Positions 1 to 11,894 of a stretch of DNA of 64,000 nucleotides are shown here, in pieces (the first letter of the stretch is position 1; every line of letters begins with the position of its first letter). The position numbers and the translations under genes are program-made. This stretch comes from Gymnopilus junonius (lineage: Eukaryota > Basidiomycota > Agaricomycetes > Agaricales > Galerinaceae), in NCBI GenBank assembly GCA_015501075.1, contig JADNYJ010000025.1, forward strand, positions 62,001 through 126,000, read 5' to 3'. Under the pieces are notes generated by a model that was given only the letters and a program-made list of their open reading frames with translations, searched no databases and was not told where the DNA came from.

Positions 1-2
1 TC

Positions 3-974
3 CTATCATTCCTTGCATCGCATCCTCATATCTCCTCGTGCATCCGCCGTTTCCAGCTTGATTATTACCCAATAACATGGCACAATATGCACGAGGTTCA
101 AGATTATCGAACAATGTTTTCAAATAAGCTAGCAGACATCATGCACGGTTTTGTGGGCTTAAAAACTTTAACCGTTAATTCTTCCTTTTACTGGGATTGG
201 ACAAAAAAAGATCCTAGAATCAAAGCATGCCTTACTCAATTCTTTCATATTTCAACCCTTCAGCACCTGGAATTACATGGATTGGAATTGACGCGAACCG
301 AACTGATACAATTGATCGACATTCCAAAATTGACGCTTTTTCTGATCATTCTATGTTCTTCCGACTCTTCTACAACCTCAGTATCCTTGTACGATTCTAT
401 TCCAGAGAAAACGTGCCTTAGCGACCTAACGATCACTCTGACGAACCCTGAAATGGCACAAGACACCTTCGAGGTCGCTCGCGTGGCTGGAGCAACTCTG
501 CAGAGGTTGAAATGGACGTCTACCCCTTACTATGGTCAGTTCCTTTACTACCGGCATTGAAAGGCGAGCTAAATTATCTATACAGGATTTGTGGAAACAT
601 GCCTTGACGTAATCGACCTTAGCGTCATGCCTGTCCTCACCTTCCTATCCGTTTCTACCCCTTTGGACAAGGATTATATCGCCAAACTTACAAATATGAT
701 GCAATCGATGGTTGTTGAAAGCAAACTTCAGGTGCTGGAAATCGTTTGCGATTATCATGTCCTCCCAGATGAAATGACTGTCTCGACATGGCGATGGGAC
801 AAGCTCGATGCCTCGTTGACAAGTGCCGCACATCCCAACCTTCAAAAAGTGGTGGTTGTGATCAAGAAATCCAGGATTTCCAATCATAAGCCAATCAGGG
901 ATTATGAAGAGCATTGCGAAGAGGCTCTATCGCTTTTGAAAACAAACTCCCAAGGCTGCAGAGCAAGGGGATAA
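3..974 (+). CDS. F-box/LRR-like protein, 3' part (5' end outside window)
   Basis: Two exons, 3-534 and 586-974, joined by a 51-nt intron (GTCAGT...TACAG) that keeps the frame. The frame is open to the left window edge with residues that read as protein (LSFLASHPHISS...), so the gene starts upstream. The translation has a repeated pattern of leucine-rich segments such as LQHLELHGLELT and LSDLTITL. This is typical of the degenerate LRR part that follows the F-box in the large agaricomycete F-box families, which act as substrate receptors of SCF ubiquitin ligases. The F-box itself would lie outside the window, so the family call rests on style only. No stop or frameshift is visible, and the gene ends at a TAA at 972-974. 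Confidence 0.6.
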
Positions 975-1223
975 TTTTCGGTCCGTCATAATTCTATCCA
1001 CCGCTGACTTGGTTATCTGTTATCAACATCATTTTTTCCCGCATGACTACCGTACTTGAGATTTCCAGTTGAATAAAGTGTATAGACTCCATCTTACTCG
1101 TAGAAAACCGTAGCGCTGCCTTGAGTCTTGGCGGGTGGAAGAAGACTTTAGCTGCCGATACAGATGTTCTCATTTTGTTATCGAATGAAATAAAGATACA
1201 AGAAGGGCCTGGTGCGATATCAT

Positions 1224-2353
1224 TCAGCTCAACCAAGTTGTCCACTCATTTTGACGACCTTCAATAACTTGAGCAATATTTTTGGCGACAATTCGATCTG
1301 CCTGCTCGCTGGGATGGAGTTCATCGAACCTAAAATGGTAAAAACAATTTAGATTTACATGAACGAAAAGAAAAGCTCAACTCACCATAAGAAGCTGTCT
1401 CTGTCCGAGCCAGTCGCGATCGTACAATCTCCTGTGTCGCTCGTGGATTCGTTCAGCTGGAAAACGCACGCCTGGACTGCACCCGTTACGTTAAGAGGGG
1501 CAGTGCCATTCAAGTATAGTTGCGGGTGAGCGCGCATGTCAGTGAAAAGGCCATGAGAATCAAAAATGCCTAGACCTAATAATGAGCTAAAGTTACTTCC
1601 GGAAAAGGTGGGATAGATACGAACCGATGTGGGAGTCAGAAAGTTTGGGAGCCAGAGCTTCTAGCATGAGCTTTGTCAATTGATTTCCGGAGAGTACGAG
1701 TTCCTTCATGAATACACTCCACTCAGTCGTGTTGCGCTGGGCGGTCCAGTATCGATCAGGATAAGAAACAGGTGCATAAAGAGGCACTGTTTCTAGGGGA
1801 ATCATCTGCACGTTGAAATCAGCAATGCTTTATGCTGGTAAGGTTTATGGCGCACATTTTGGAATAAAAAGTTCCTCGCTCCACTAGCGTGAAGTGTCGT
1901 TACCCAGTTGATCATGCACTGGGTTACATCCACCAAGCTCGCTTGGTCACTCCCAGTCAAAAGTGCATTTGATCCAACGTCATTTGTTCCGATCCAGAGA
2001 GTATATATAGTCTCTGCAGGAACCAGATTGACAGACCCCTTCGTCTTCTTACCCGTCGGGCTAGTACCGGATTCGTTAAAATACATCGGAAGCTGGGTCT
2101 CGAAAACAGAAGGGAACGGTCTGAAGGTGATATTATTCGAGCATGTTGCGCCAGAGCGGGCGAATGGGAAGAGGTTAACGTGAGCATAGCCTGCCGCGTA
2201 AATGGGCCATTGTGTACCACCGTTGGAGACGACGACGACATCCGTATAACTGTCGCCGAAGGTGACTAAGTTTTTTATCTGACCTGGACGAACACCAGCT
2301 CCATAAATTGGCATTGCAAGCAGCGCGAGAGAGAGAAGTGTGGTTTTCAACAT
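1224..2353 (-). CDS. Secreted GDSL esterase, CE16-type acetylesterase
   Basis: Four exons (minus strand): 2353-1856, 1805-1625, 1575-1386 and 1329-1224, with introns of 50, 49 and 56 nt, giving about 324 aa. The start at 2353 opens with a signal peptide (MLKTTLLSLALLAMPIYGAG). GDSL/SGNH landmarks are present: block I FGDSYTD with the nucleophile Ser, block III GTNDVG with Asn, and block V DELHPSEQADRI carrying the catalytic Asp and His. The phrase NNITFRPFPSVFETQLP is typical of fungal carbohydrate esterase family 16 proteins, which remove acetyl groups from hemicellulose oligosaccharides outside the cell. All catalytic blocks are intact. A longer in-frame extension to 2440 exists, but it lies before the signal peptide and is unlikely to be used. 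Confidence 0.9.
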
Positions 2354-2720
2354 CTTGATGAACGAGTTTTGGGGGTGCCTCAGTGCTTGGCCGCGTTTAC
2401 AGAAAGATAGGGAGCGATGGGAAAGGCGTTTGGGTTCCAAACTTTTTGTTCAGCGTCCTATTTGAATCTTCAGCCTAAGCGCACTTCAAGACACATAATC
2501 GACAGCGATCGAGAAAAAGAACCAAAAGGATGTGCCAATTTGACCATGTCGTGTCATCAGCCAACGAGTTCAGTGCAGCTGGACACATGGAAGGCCTGTG
2601 GGGCGGAGTCACAAGGGAGGACGCTTGTAGATGTAGAAGAAAATTGGCGTGGAATTATTCGGATATATTGAGAAAATCGACGCTCTTTAGGAGGAGGAAG
2701 AAGGAGAGGGTATAACATAC

Positions 2721-2905
2721 CTTTAGCGAACGGACCGACGATTTTCCGTGCGGAGGCGACTTCAGTATTTTTGGCGGGCCAGTGCTGTGTATAATTGGGT
2801 CAAGAATAGACCGGAAGAGTCATTCCGTTTTTTTTGTCCAGGATGGATGCGTACTCTTGTGAACCGGCGGCGTATTTGACGCAGATGGGGGTCCCAAGAG
2901 GAAGC
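2721..2905 (-). pseudogene. Coding remnant of an unrecognised minus-strand gene
   Basis: On the minus strand one frame reads LPLGTPICVKYAAGSQEY...ILDKKNGMTLPVYS, then a single in-frame TGA, then PNYTQHWPAKNTEVASARKIVGPFAK. It ends at a good donor (AAAG|GTATGT at 2720-2719). The composition looks like real protein and the stop could be a CGA-to-TGA change. I do not recognise the family. No convincing flanking exons were found between 2440 and 2720, and the upstream part would run into the TIR element that begins at 3027. This may be a host gene broken by that insertion, but the insertion link is inference. Confidence 0.3.
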
Positions 2906-3017
2906 CAATTGCACTGATAGACGGATCTTGAGCGAATGGAGTAAATTCAGAGCAGGAATAAAATACATGGGGCCTTTGTCAGGACATCCACGTCACATGT
3001 AGAGCAGGCCTGTAAAC

Positions 3018-3026
3018 GGAGTTAAG
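3018..3026. repeat. Left target-site duplication of the TIR element
   Basis: GGAGTTAAG lies immediately before the left terminal repeat and recurs in the same orientation at 9847-9855 directly at the right end. The first two bases are shared with the terminal repeat on the right side, so the true duplication may be 7-9 bp. Confidence 0.75.
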
Positions 3027-3156
3027 CCAGGCTCCTAAAACCAGCCTCTAGTATCGCTCGCAAGAGCTTCATCTGAGAGCGGATGCATGTGTTTCATCAG
3101 AGAGCAAACACGGTCAAATATTTTGATGTACAAACAAAGCTAAGGGCTCAAGCTCG
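3027..3156 (+). repeat. Left 130-bp terminal inverted repeat
   Basis: It matches the reverse complement of 9719-9848 at all positions except two, both of which are CpG on this arm and TpG or CpA on the other. It contains the subterminal motif CCAGCCTCTAGTATCGC, which recurs in related form in the inner inverted repeat near 9100 and 9700. Confidence 0.9.
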
Positions 3157-3575
3157 GGTTGACCGCCATAGTCCTGGGTATGTTATCTGCCCGGCAATGT
3201 CCGAGACACGGTTTGCTCGCCATTGTCGTCGACCTCTTGGACGCAAATGATGATTTTTGGCTACGAGAACTTACAGGACTATGTACGACTATATGTTAAT
3301 AAAATCTGTCTATTTAGATTTTTTTTTTGAGGTCTTGACGAGGCATAAACCCTCGAAATGTTATCTGCCACAGCCAATGGCAGATAACATGGCAGATAAC
3401 ATTGGCACATGCATTACCTGCCCTCAGGCAGCCCTCGTACTGCTTGGGCGAGGACGCGACGCGTTCTCATTCTTTTTTTCCCTATTTTACCACCTTTCAT
3501 ACTCCTAGGCTGCTTTCAAAACTCGCTTTTCGATTCCTTTCTCACTGTTCCATCCCCTTCCCGTGCTAAAACCCT

Positions 3576-6500
3576 ATGGATGGGAGCACGTCTAAATGTG
3601 GTGACATGTCCACGTCTTCTCCGGTGTCGATGAATCCTGGGATTCCTACATGCGAGAACAATGAATCACATGCCAGATTGGACTCAGGTTGGGTTCAACG
3701 TGACGGTGACGCGATTCATGCTGCTGCTTTACCTGACAACAATGAATCTGTGAATGGTACGTATTCGGGATTCATTTCTTCTCTTACGCGACTTATCGCG
3801 TAACCCTCACAGATGGCGGCTTCAATGCGGATGACGAGTACGGCGGGGACGAAGATTTTACAGCAGAGATGCTGTGGCAAATGCTGGAACTCGAAAAGGG
3901 CATGGTTGGCCCAAGTACTGGTATGTAGCTCATTTGATATACTTGAATTCTGATGGTCTGATGAAGTACATCTAGATTCAAGAACCCCGGCTAGCGCTGC
4001 CATATCCTCTAGCCCCCCCCACGATGTAGTGGAAGTCATTGCAGCCGGAAACTCAGAATCGCAACCGGCGCCGTCACCCCTTCCACAAACCTTGCAACAG
4101 CTGCGCGAAGCTGCTGAACGTACCCAAGTCTGTAAGTATACCATTTTATTGGGTTCGTATATCTATCTAACACGTCAACAGGTCCTTTCTTCACATGACG
4201 CGACACCTTCGAACTTGAAGACGGCAATGAGGAGGACTCGGACGTTGAGTCTGAGAATGAAGAAGATATCCCAAATACGAGAGGCGAGGGCGATGAGAAG
4301 GAAAATGGCAACCCAAAAGGTGCGTAGAGTATCTCACAAGTGTGTTCTGCCTATCTAACTGGGATATTGTAGCCCCTTGGTTCAAAAAGCTGAAGTACAT
4401 GCCTGACTGGCTGTACACGTACTTCAGTGACATCGTCAAACCCCTTATCAACAAGAGGGACAAGCGACAGCTCATCAAGCCTCCCCCCTTTTCCGACAAT
4501 GGCCCATGTTCACCTCCAACCTTTTGGATCAACCCGCCCAAACCTGCCTTCCTGCTCTCGCACCGGCATTTCGAGCCGACATTATTCTATCAACCTCGGA
4601 TCTGCCTTTGGCTCCCTCATTTCTTTATCGACAAATTATATTGCCCAAAATGTCGAACCACCGTTCTCGAAAAGAATGGCCCCCTCTGCCCTCGCCGTAT
4701 TATCGATCTGCAAGATTCCTTTTATATAATCTCATGGAGTTACTATTGTCGGAAAGGTTGTAGATCCCACTTCGAAGGATGGGGCCGAGCGATCCTAAAC
4801 TCTCTCCCACCATTTCTTCAGCTTTCTTTCCCAGCAATCCTTTCACATTGAGGTGGCCTTTCGCATGAGGTAATGACTCAACTTCGCGTTAGCAATCAGC
4901 ATAAGATGGGGCCAAGTGGTGTTCGCTCGCTTCTTACTGAGATGCATACCCGCCGATTCAACAAACTTCAGCTTCAATACATCGAGGCTTTATTCAAGGT
5001 AGTTCGTGAACGCGACATTGCATGTACTAGTAGTGGTGGTAGGCAGAGCACCCTCGATTCGTACTTTCAGCATAAAATTTCAAACTTCAGTTTGTTTGGT
5101 GATCCCGATGGTTATGCGGGGTTTGTTCCAAGTGAACACTATCTCGCGGAGATGATGAACAAGGCGATTGAAAGGGACGAACATGATGCAAACCAGCATA
5201 CAGCATGTCTTGCACCTGACCAAATTTCGATTGATGATTCTCATAAGGTATGCTTTTCTTTTGTTTGATGCATAATCTAGGATGCTCAGTATTATTCCTA
5301 GGTCAATAAGCACATTGCTAAGATCGATGGGATTCCAATATTTGGGGCATTATGGACATGTATGGACTCACGGTACATTCGTGCCCAAGCCTTGACATTG
5401 ACGAAGGCTCATGATGAATGGTCGGGTCCTCTTTCTGGAATAGCAAAGTCGATGAAGCTCTATGGTCATCCAAACCCTCGTGTTGCATTTTCTGATGATC
5501 CAATCAAGGTTCAGTCATTATTTCAAAACTTTACTGACACTTCAATACAATATTCTGACATTATATTATTTGAATAGGACAAGCCATTATTGAAGGCTGC
5601 CTTTCCGTCCCTCTTTGAAAACTTGGTTCCTATGTCTGCTGCTTATGGGCTTGAGGCTCTCGAGCTCCCGTCTTCTGTCCTTTGATTCTTGATTCTCTGA
5701 GCTTGGTTGAGGGTGTTCTCTCATCTCTTCTTGCTCCACTGGATAATGATGAAGAGTCTCATTTATGCATTAGCTTGGATGCTGAATGGAATATTTCTCG
5801 CTGTACTGGAGTGTCTATTATCCAAATTGCTCCTCATTCACAGCCAAATGATATCTATCTTATCCCTGTATGTCGAATCTAATATTAAGCTACTATAATC
5901 TTTACTAACTTGTCTTTCGAGGTTCATAAATTTGGGGATAAGCTTCCTACTTCACTTATACGCCTTTTGGTATCTCCACGTATTTTCAAGATAGGGTCTT
6001 CAATCAAGGCTGATCTTACTCGACTCAAGAAGCAGTTTTCTCAGCTTCAACAGCAGGCATCATTCAATGTTATTGATCTTAAGGATTACTCTATCCGACG
6101 TGGAATTATTCCTCGAAAGGGCTCTGCTTCCCTTGATATTCTCCTCGAGAAAACAGTTGGGAAGTATTTGAGCAAAGACGAGTATATACGAAAGTGTGAT
6201 GACTGGGAAACAAGCCCACTGCACCCAGATCTTGTTCAATATGCATCTCTCGATGTTCATGCCTCACGCCTTATTTTTGAAAAGGCGACTCAAATTGCTC
6301 CTCTAGTTTGTGTTGACCATTCTACACCTCCTGGAACCCGCATTGTACTTCTTGTTCAGGAAGGAGGAGAGCCTGCAGCATATGGTAAAATTTGTGAAAG
6401 TCAACCTTCATCATTTGCACATATCCATGTGAATGTTCCTACCAAAAGTTGACTCTTAATCGAGATTGATACTGTCTGTATCCCGTCTGCTGCTGCCACT

Positions 6501-8967
6501 CTTCATTTGCTTCCTGATCAATCATCCGGAAAGACTAAATCTGGTGCATTGACTCTTGGACAACTTCAAGCCTCATCTCCAGTTCTGACATTCTGTGTTG
6601 TTGCACCTCTTTCCCACTTGAACTTTGATTATCGTGACCAGGTATGGCATTGTCAATTAATTTTTCAATATGAAAAATAATTTATTTTGTGATAGACTGA
6701 ACTCGATTCCATGATTACTTTACCAAGAATGCCAGATAATAATCCTTCAACATCATCTCTTGAAACTGTTCCACCATCTATTCCAGCTGTAATTGACTGG
6801 GATGATAGCCCTGACCAATTACCTCTCCAAGGCATAGAAGAACCAGATGAAGAAGAGGAGTCCAATAACATCAAAATGCTTGAAGCACATTCTCTGGCCT
6901 GTTCGAAACAAAAAGGTATTTTCAATTGTCTATTAGTTGGTCTATCAATAACTTTTTTCCAGGAAAGAAACGTCAGCTTGAGGACAATGATCTACCAGTG
7001 GACTCAAACATTTTGCCAGCTATTAGCTACCTACATGAAATGGTTGAATCTCTTCCTAATGCTGAGGTTGAATATACCTTAGTCAAAAAGGATGTCTTCC
7101 ATGCATTTCACATGCTTCCGATACCTATGAACCATGGATCTCATCCTGGATTTCTTCGGACCCTTCGTGATCACATCTTGTGCTGGGATCCTGTTAGCCA
7201 ATCTAAGGTGGATACTGTATGCTGGCAGCATTTTAATCTGACCTTTGACCAAATGCTTGCTCGAAACCCACGTTTTATTGCTGAACGAACTCCTCGCCAC
7301 ATCCCTTCTCCCAATATTCTTGTTCCAGCTATCAAACATGTTTATAATATGTTTCAGGATGCTGTTGATGCCAAGACTGGGGCCCGTCTCTTTACTGAGC
7401 CACTCCAAGCTAAAGCAAATGCTATCTTGGATCTTGCTTGTCAAGGTTATCTCTCTGATGTCAAGGGTGTTTCTATGTATGAAAAAGCGGGGATTGATAA
7501 ATATGGGCTGCAGAAGTGGAAATGCTTGCGTGGAACTAACAGTGTGGAAGGTGGGCCACATGGCAATATCTATCGAAAGTTTGGAGCACTCCATGGTTAG
7601 TATTTGGTTCTCAATGATTGTGAATCCATTATTCTTATATCTTCATTTCAGCAGGACCACGTTTAACTACAAATTGCTTAACTGATCACCACACATGGTA
7701 TAACCTCCAGGTAATTTGTCCATTGTATGTCATACACCTGTATCTCAAGCCTTTCAATGTAGGCCTTTGCAAAACATCTATATGGGGTAGACTGGGATTA
7801 CCATCATGATCTAGGCTTATAAACCGGACAGCCTTCTTCTGAATTATCTTTCTGACATAACTGGCAGTGCTGCATCATATGCAGAATGGATAAATGGTGA
7901 TTTATATGAAAGAACAATAGAGCAGTTTGGAATTTGCACATTTCCAGGTGCGTTCATATTTATTATTTCACAATACAAATTGACAACAAATTAAAATTGT
8001 TTTTATAGAAACATTGCGAACACGATTTTGTATGGAGCCTTATTCAGAGGCTGCCAAATCTGCCTTCAAGCTCAATGCTAATGATGATTGGCTTCGAAAG
8101 CGCCAAGGCCTTGCACTTCCAGCACTTCCTCCAACAACCCAAGAAGCCCGACAGTGCTTCTTTACCAAAGTACGTGAATTCTCTGAGCTTGCTATTTCCA
8201 ATGGCAAGAAACATGTCAACTTCGAGGCTTTTACACAAGAGTGGAATCGAACAGCTGATGGAAAAGAGCGATTTTATGTGACTGTCGAAGTTCTTTGTGC
8301 CTACGCAAAAGGCTGGGAGAAGATCAGCAATATTCGTGCATCTCAAGAGTTGATATCAAATCAAATGCAGAGCCTCAACTCTTCAGCTCAGGTGTTCCTT
8401 GCACCTTCAAAACCTTTCCCAGAGTATCTCACATCAGCTCCCTTGCATCTCCATCCTTTGGAGGGTGTAGTTGAACTATCTGAGGACCTGCCAGTGCCAA
8501 ACTCTCTTTCTACTGACCTTTCCACCTCACAAGTACATTATCCCCTGCCAAGCTCAACAATACAGATACATGAAGAAGTCCCAACTCTGGAGCCCACTGA
8601 GATGCAACAAGACTCTTCACGAGAGCCATCAGTGTATGTTTGGCGATTTTCTCCTTGTTTTTTTCGAGATGCTGATTGTGGCAATAGCAACTCATCGGCA
8701 AATAATTATGTTGGGATTGCAGAAATGAGCCGCGAAAATTCAACGTCTGGACAGGTTCCAGCCACCAAGTGACGGCGAGTCGTTCCTGAACATCTGCGCA
8801 AGCGCACAACTAGGTCATGCCACCATTGCTGAGGTATAGAATGCCCGGGAGGCAATGACATTTTGAAATGTCCTGCAGTGTGTGTGGTTCCATGCAAAAA
8901 ATGTTTGAAGACAGAGAACTGCAGAGGAGTGGACAATGGGAGACAATGTACATCATCGAATAAGTAG
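3576..8967 (+). pseudogene. DUF6729-like zinc domain + DEDD 3'-5' exonuclease, eroded
   Basis: One long multi-exon gene inside the TIR element. In order: an acidic N-terminal region (exons from 3576, 3814, 3976, 4191); a zinc-binding domain at about 4375-5260 (LYCPKCRTT, then YYCRKGCRS, then MGPSGVRSLLTEMHTRRF) that matches my memory of Pfam DUF6729; and an exonuclease at 5690-6310 with the DEDD motifs LDAEWN, IGSSIKADLTRL and YASLDVHAS. Next comes a conserved-looking block of unknown function (DVFHAFHMLPIP, then CLRGTNSVEGGPH) at 6963-7595 and its continuation to 7940. The tail (from 8010) ends in a Cys/His-rich segment (CHHC, CPGG, CKKC) at 8808-8950. The family is known as DUF6729 plus 3'-5' exonuclease in fungi. 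Lesions: in-frame TGA at 4196, 4849, 6450, 8770 and 8830, each readable as a mutated CGA, a one-base shift near 5680, and breaks near 7810-7840. It is therefore probably not translated in full. Confidence 0.75.
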
Positions 8968-9091
8968 TGGATACAGTACTTAGTAACTTGATACTGTAAT
9001 GGATTACATAAATCGATGACAAATTCTCCCTTTTCCTCCCTTTTTCTCTCCTTTTCCCCTTTTGGATACCCAGGAGTATGGGGGGAAAACC

Positions 9092-9726
9092 CAAGCTCGC
9101 GATATAGAGGCTGGCATTTTATAGATTCACGTGATCTGCGTGGGCAATGTCAAGGCTGTTTTTACAGTGTGATGTGCAGGCGCGTCACCAGAACCATGCC
9201 CAATTTGGAACTGCTGAATTTCCCCCCTTGTCCACTACAATTAGGAGGTAAACCCCTTTCCTCATGTCAATTTAGCCATGCCACTTGTTCAAACAGTTAA
9301 AGATAAATACAATTGGCATAATTAGCAATTATGCCACTTGAATAAGTGAGAAACATGCAAGGTAACCTTCCCATGGTGTTATTGTAATGAGTGCAAGTGG
9401 ATGGGTTCACCTAATTGTATGCAAAATATGGCTCTCCTGCTCATTCATACTAGAATTATGGTAACCAGTAATGGTAGACACATTATTAAAGAAAACTCAC
9501 ACCTAATTTGCATAAATACAGGGGAAGGAACTTAATACTTGAAAGAATTATTGGATTAACAGCCCACAATGCCTCTCCCTTGTCGCTCTGCAGTTGATGA
9601 TGTTCTCCGTGCCTTCGAGCATGCGAGCATCAATATCGGCGGCCTCCTGCCATAAAAAAAACCTTGATGGTTGCCCATGCAGATCACGTGAATCTATAAA
9701 ATGCCAGCCTCTATATCGCGAGCTTG
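9092..9726. repeat. Inner inverted repeat unit (possible MITE-like unit)
   Basis: Arms 9092-9146 and 9672-9726 are inverted copies (CAAGCTCGCGATATAGAGG... with GATTCACGTGATCTGC). I see one difference, again at a CpG, and a looser match continues inward to about 9167 and 9652. The interior is AT-rich with short palindromes, for example GGCATAATT-AGC-AATTATGCC at 9315-9335, and has no gene. The arm motif resembles the subterminal part of the 130-bp terminal repeats. No flanking duplication was found, so it could be a related non-autonomous unit or a structural part of the larger element's 3' end. Confidence 0.6.
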
Positions 9727-9848
9727 AGCCCTTAGCTTTGTTTGTACATCAAAATATTTGACCATGTTTGCTCTCTGATGAAACACATGCATCTGCTCTC
9801 AGATGAAGCTCTTGCGAGCGATACTAGAGGCTGGTTTTAGGAGCCTGG
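9719..9848 (-). repeat. Right 130-bp terminal inverted repeat
   Basis: Reverse complement of 3027-3156. Its inner 8 bp (9719-9726, CGAGCTTG) are also the outer end of the right arm of a second, inner inverted repeat (9652-9726). Confidence 0.9.
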
Positions 9849-11894
9849 AGTTAAGCTCGATTTCAATGGCTTGAGGTGAATCTTCAATTCCCAAAAATTG
9901 ATTCATTAAAGATCTGGAGCTCCTACTGGTGGTGTTGGGAATTTAGCAACAACGGGTACACATATAACTTGACTTCCTCTCCTATATTTTCGTCTTCTCA
10001 TGGAAGACTTCTTGAGGATGGGGTGAAAAGAGGCTCTGCAGTGTTGCTGATATTGATGAAATAAGACAATGATGCCTGTTTGAGTAAGTAATCGAGAGAG
10101 ATGGTTTGAAGAAAGGATTACTGTAATACCACAGAAATACTTTGCAGAGTTGTGTGGTAACTAGACAGTTGTTAGATGGAATCTGGCTTAGTGAAGCCTC
10201 TCATTTCGTGGAGGTATGGGAGCCCGGAGTAGGGACAGGCCTGGACTGGCAGCAGATGGTTGGGACGTACACGTGATTTGATGAACGGCCTGGATCCCGG
10301 TCCACGATGGACATGCCCTTCACCACCACCACCACCACCACCACCACCACCACACTACCACCAGACACTATTATCTCTGGCGAGGCTAATTTGTGGTGAG
10401 ATTCCATACCAGCCATACCAGCCTTACAACTATCAGCAAAACAATCCTCAATAACATCACAAAAACCTGTGTTTCACATTGTCTCATATCCCATCCCATC
10501 GTCTTCCTCCGTTATGATGAACCCCTTCAGCGATATGACAGCACCTCACCCTGCACATCAATTATTCATGCCTCCAGACCCTCGAGACCGTGGTGCCTGT
10601 GCTCAGTTCAGACTTTGTCGGAAAGCGTGAAAGGCTGCATGTTCTACTCATCTGCGCTCCAGCGGACAAAGCTTTCAGCAACTTTGCACTTTGTTGGACT
10701 TTGTCAACTCGCAGTTGCAGTACTATCGGGAGGTCCTTCTTGAACAAGCACGGCTTCATCAGGAGCTTGCTTCGTCGTATTCAGCCACAATGAAGGAAAT
10801 GACTAACCACTTAATTTATATCTCAAGCTTATCATCCCATGCCTTTTCAATCCCATCTTCATCTTCAACTTCAACTTGCTCACAAAATACAGCCACGCTG
10901 GACACAAACATGCCGAGTTTTTGTTTTTATGACCCACTGTTATCTCGCCCACCGAAGAATGACGTCACGTAACAGGGATGGGTTTTTTAATTTTCTCGGC
11001 TTTCTTTTCTTTTCTTTTCCGTTCCCCTCTCTTTCATCCGCAACCTCTTGCATCCCCATAGTATTGTGCCACCGGTGGTTTGTTTTCACAATTGGGGAGT
11101 GCTAGTCCGGCCAACGTCCCCCTTGCAGTGCTATGATTCGCTTTTATTATTATTATACTTATAGTTTACGAAGAACTGGCGAGGTAGTTCATAGCTACCT
11201 GAGTTACTATGTAACGTAGTCAGTCACAAATAATTCCAATTCAATGATCTGACCTCACTATCAACTCACTATCTTCCACAACTGCGATGCTACATAGAAA
11301 TATGCGGATGCCTTGAAGCGTAAGTACGATTGAGCCTCCTTGTTGTTGATCGGTTTTCAGGTGTCGATTTCAACTGATACAGGGCTTGCAACCCACTTTT
11401 TACAGTGCATGACATGCACTTACTACACCACCTGGAGTCCTGGACCTGGACCCAATGCGAACCACAAACCATACTTCAGATTATACTGAAAGCTGATTTA
11501 TTATCTGAACATCGCGGCTAAGGGATGCTCCATCACGGCCTTCATCTATGCCAAGTTCCTGCAGGAGCTTGCACAGCCTTGTCTATTTTGGTCGAATCAA
11601 CTACACGAGGCCTTGGTAAGGCCTCGGGTCTTTCGAGTAGAATCTACGTACAGGAAAACTTACCACCATTTTGTACATACTGAAATCATCGTATGAGGTA
11701 TTCATATCGATCTGTTCAGGCAAGACGAGGCATGCGTTAGGGCGTGTGAAATATACTGAAAAAAAATGAGGTCATGCGGAAATGATGAATTGACAGTCGT
11801 CTTGGAGCCAGAAAAACTTAACCTGATCCTTCACGTACCTAATTCATACCCCCTATACCCCTTCCTTCCTTCGACCTGTACTCGTACCACCATC
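9849..11894. other. Gene-poor interval with a (CAC)n microsatellite
   Basis: Between the TIR element and the PalI/SUR7 gene there is no convincing intact gene. A (CAC)n tract lies at 10321-10353. A long frame at 10514-10972, listed separately, looks like decayed coding sequence. The stretch 11100-11890 shows no features except promoter-like sequence just before 11895. Confidence 0.5.
10514..10972 (+). pseudogene. Possible decayed coding sequence, unknown family
   Basis: One frame runs from ATG 10514 (MMNPFSDMTAPHPAHQLFMP...) to a stop at 10972 with a single internal TGA at 10628, which could be a mutated CGA. The second half (LLDFVNSQLQYYREVLLEQARLHQEL) is helical and heptad-like. The upstream sequence is rich in Q, P and S. 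I do not recognise a family. No intron removes the stop cleanly. It could be a relic of a regulator-like gene or chance. Confidence 0.25.

Larger units (their letters stand above)
3027..9848 (+). mobile_element. TIR DNA element carrying a DUF6729-exonuclease gene
   Basis: The ends are a near-perfect 130-bp inverted repeat (3027-3156 and 9719-9848) that begins CCAGGCTCCTAAAACC. I count two mismatches by eye, both CpG against TpG/CpA. The direct repeat GGAGTTAAG flanks the element at 3018-3026 and 9847-9855; because its GG overlaps the terminal repeat, the duplication is 7 to 9 bp depending on where the end is drawn (GAGTTAAG, 8 bp, if the end is CAGG). The interior holds one plus-strand multidomain gene (3576-8967) and a separate inverted repeat near the right end. 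An 8-bp duplication is shared by hAT and KDZ-type elements, but no hAT or KDZ transposase is recognised here. Outside its ends the element sits in a gene-poor interval. Confidence 0.85.

Noticed and set aside
2417..2715. Short plus-strand frames upstream of the GDSL esterase
   Set aside because: They lie over the esterase promoter, have no motif and no splice partners.
10201..10454. Frames with runs of Val or Pro
   Set aside because: They are only translations of the (CAC)n microsatellite and its complement.
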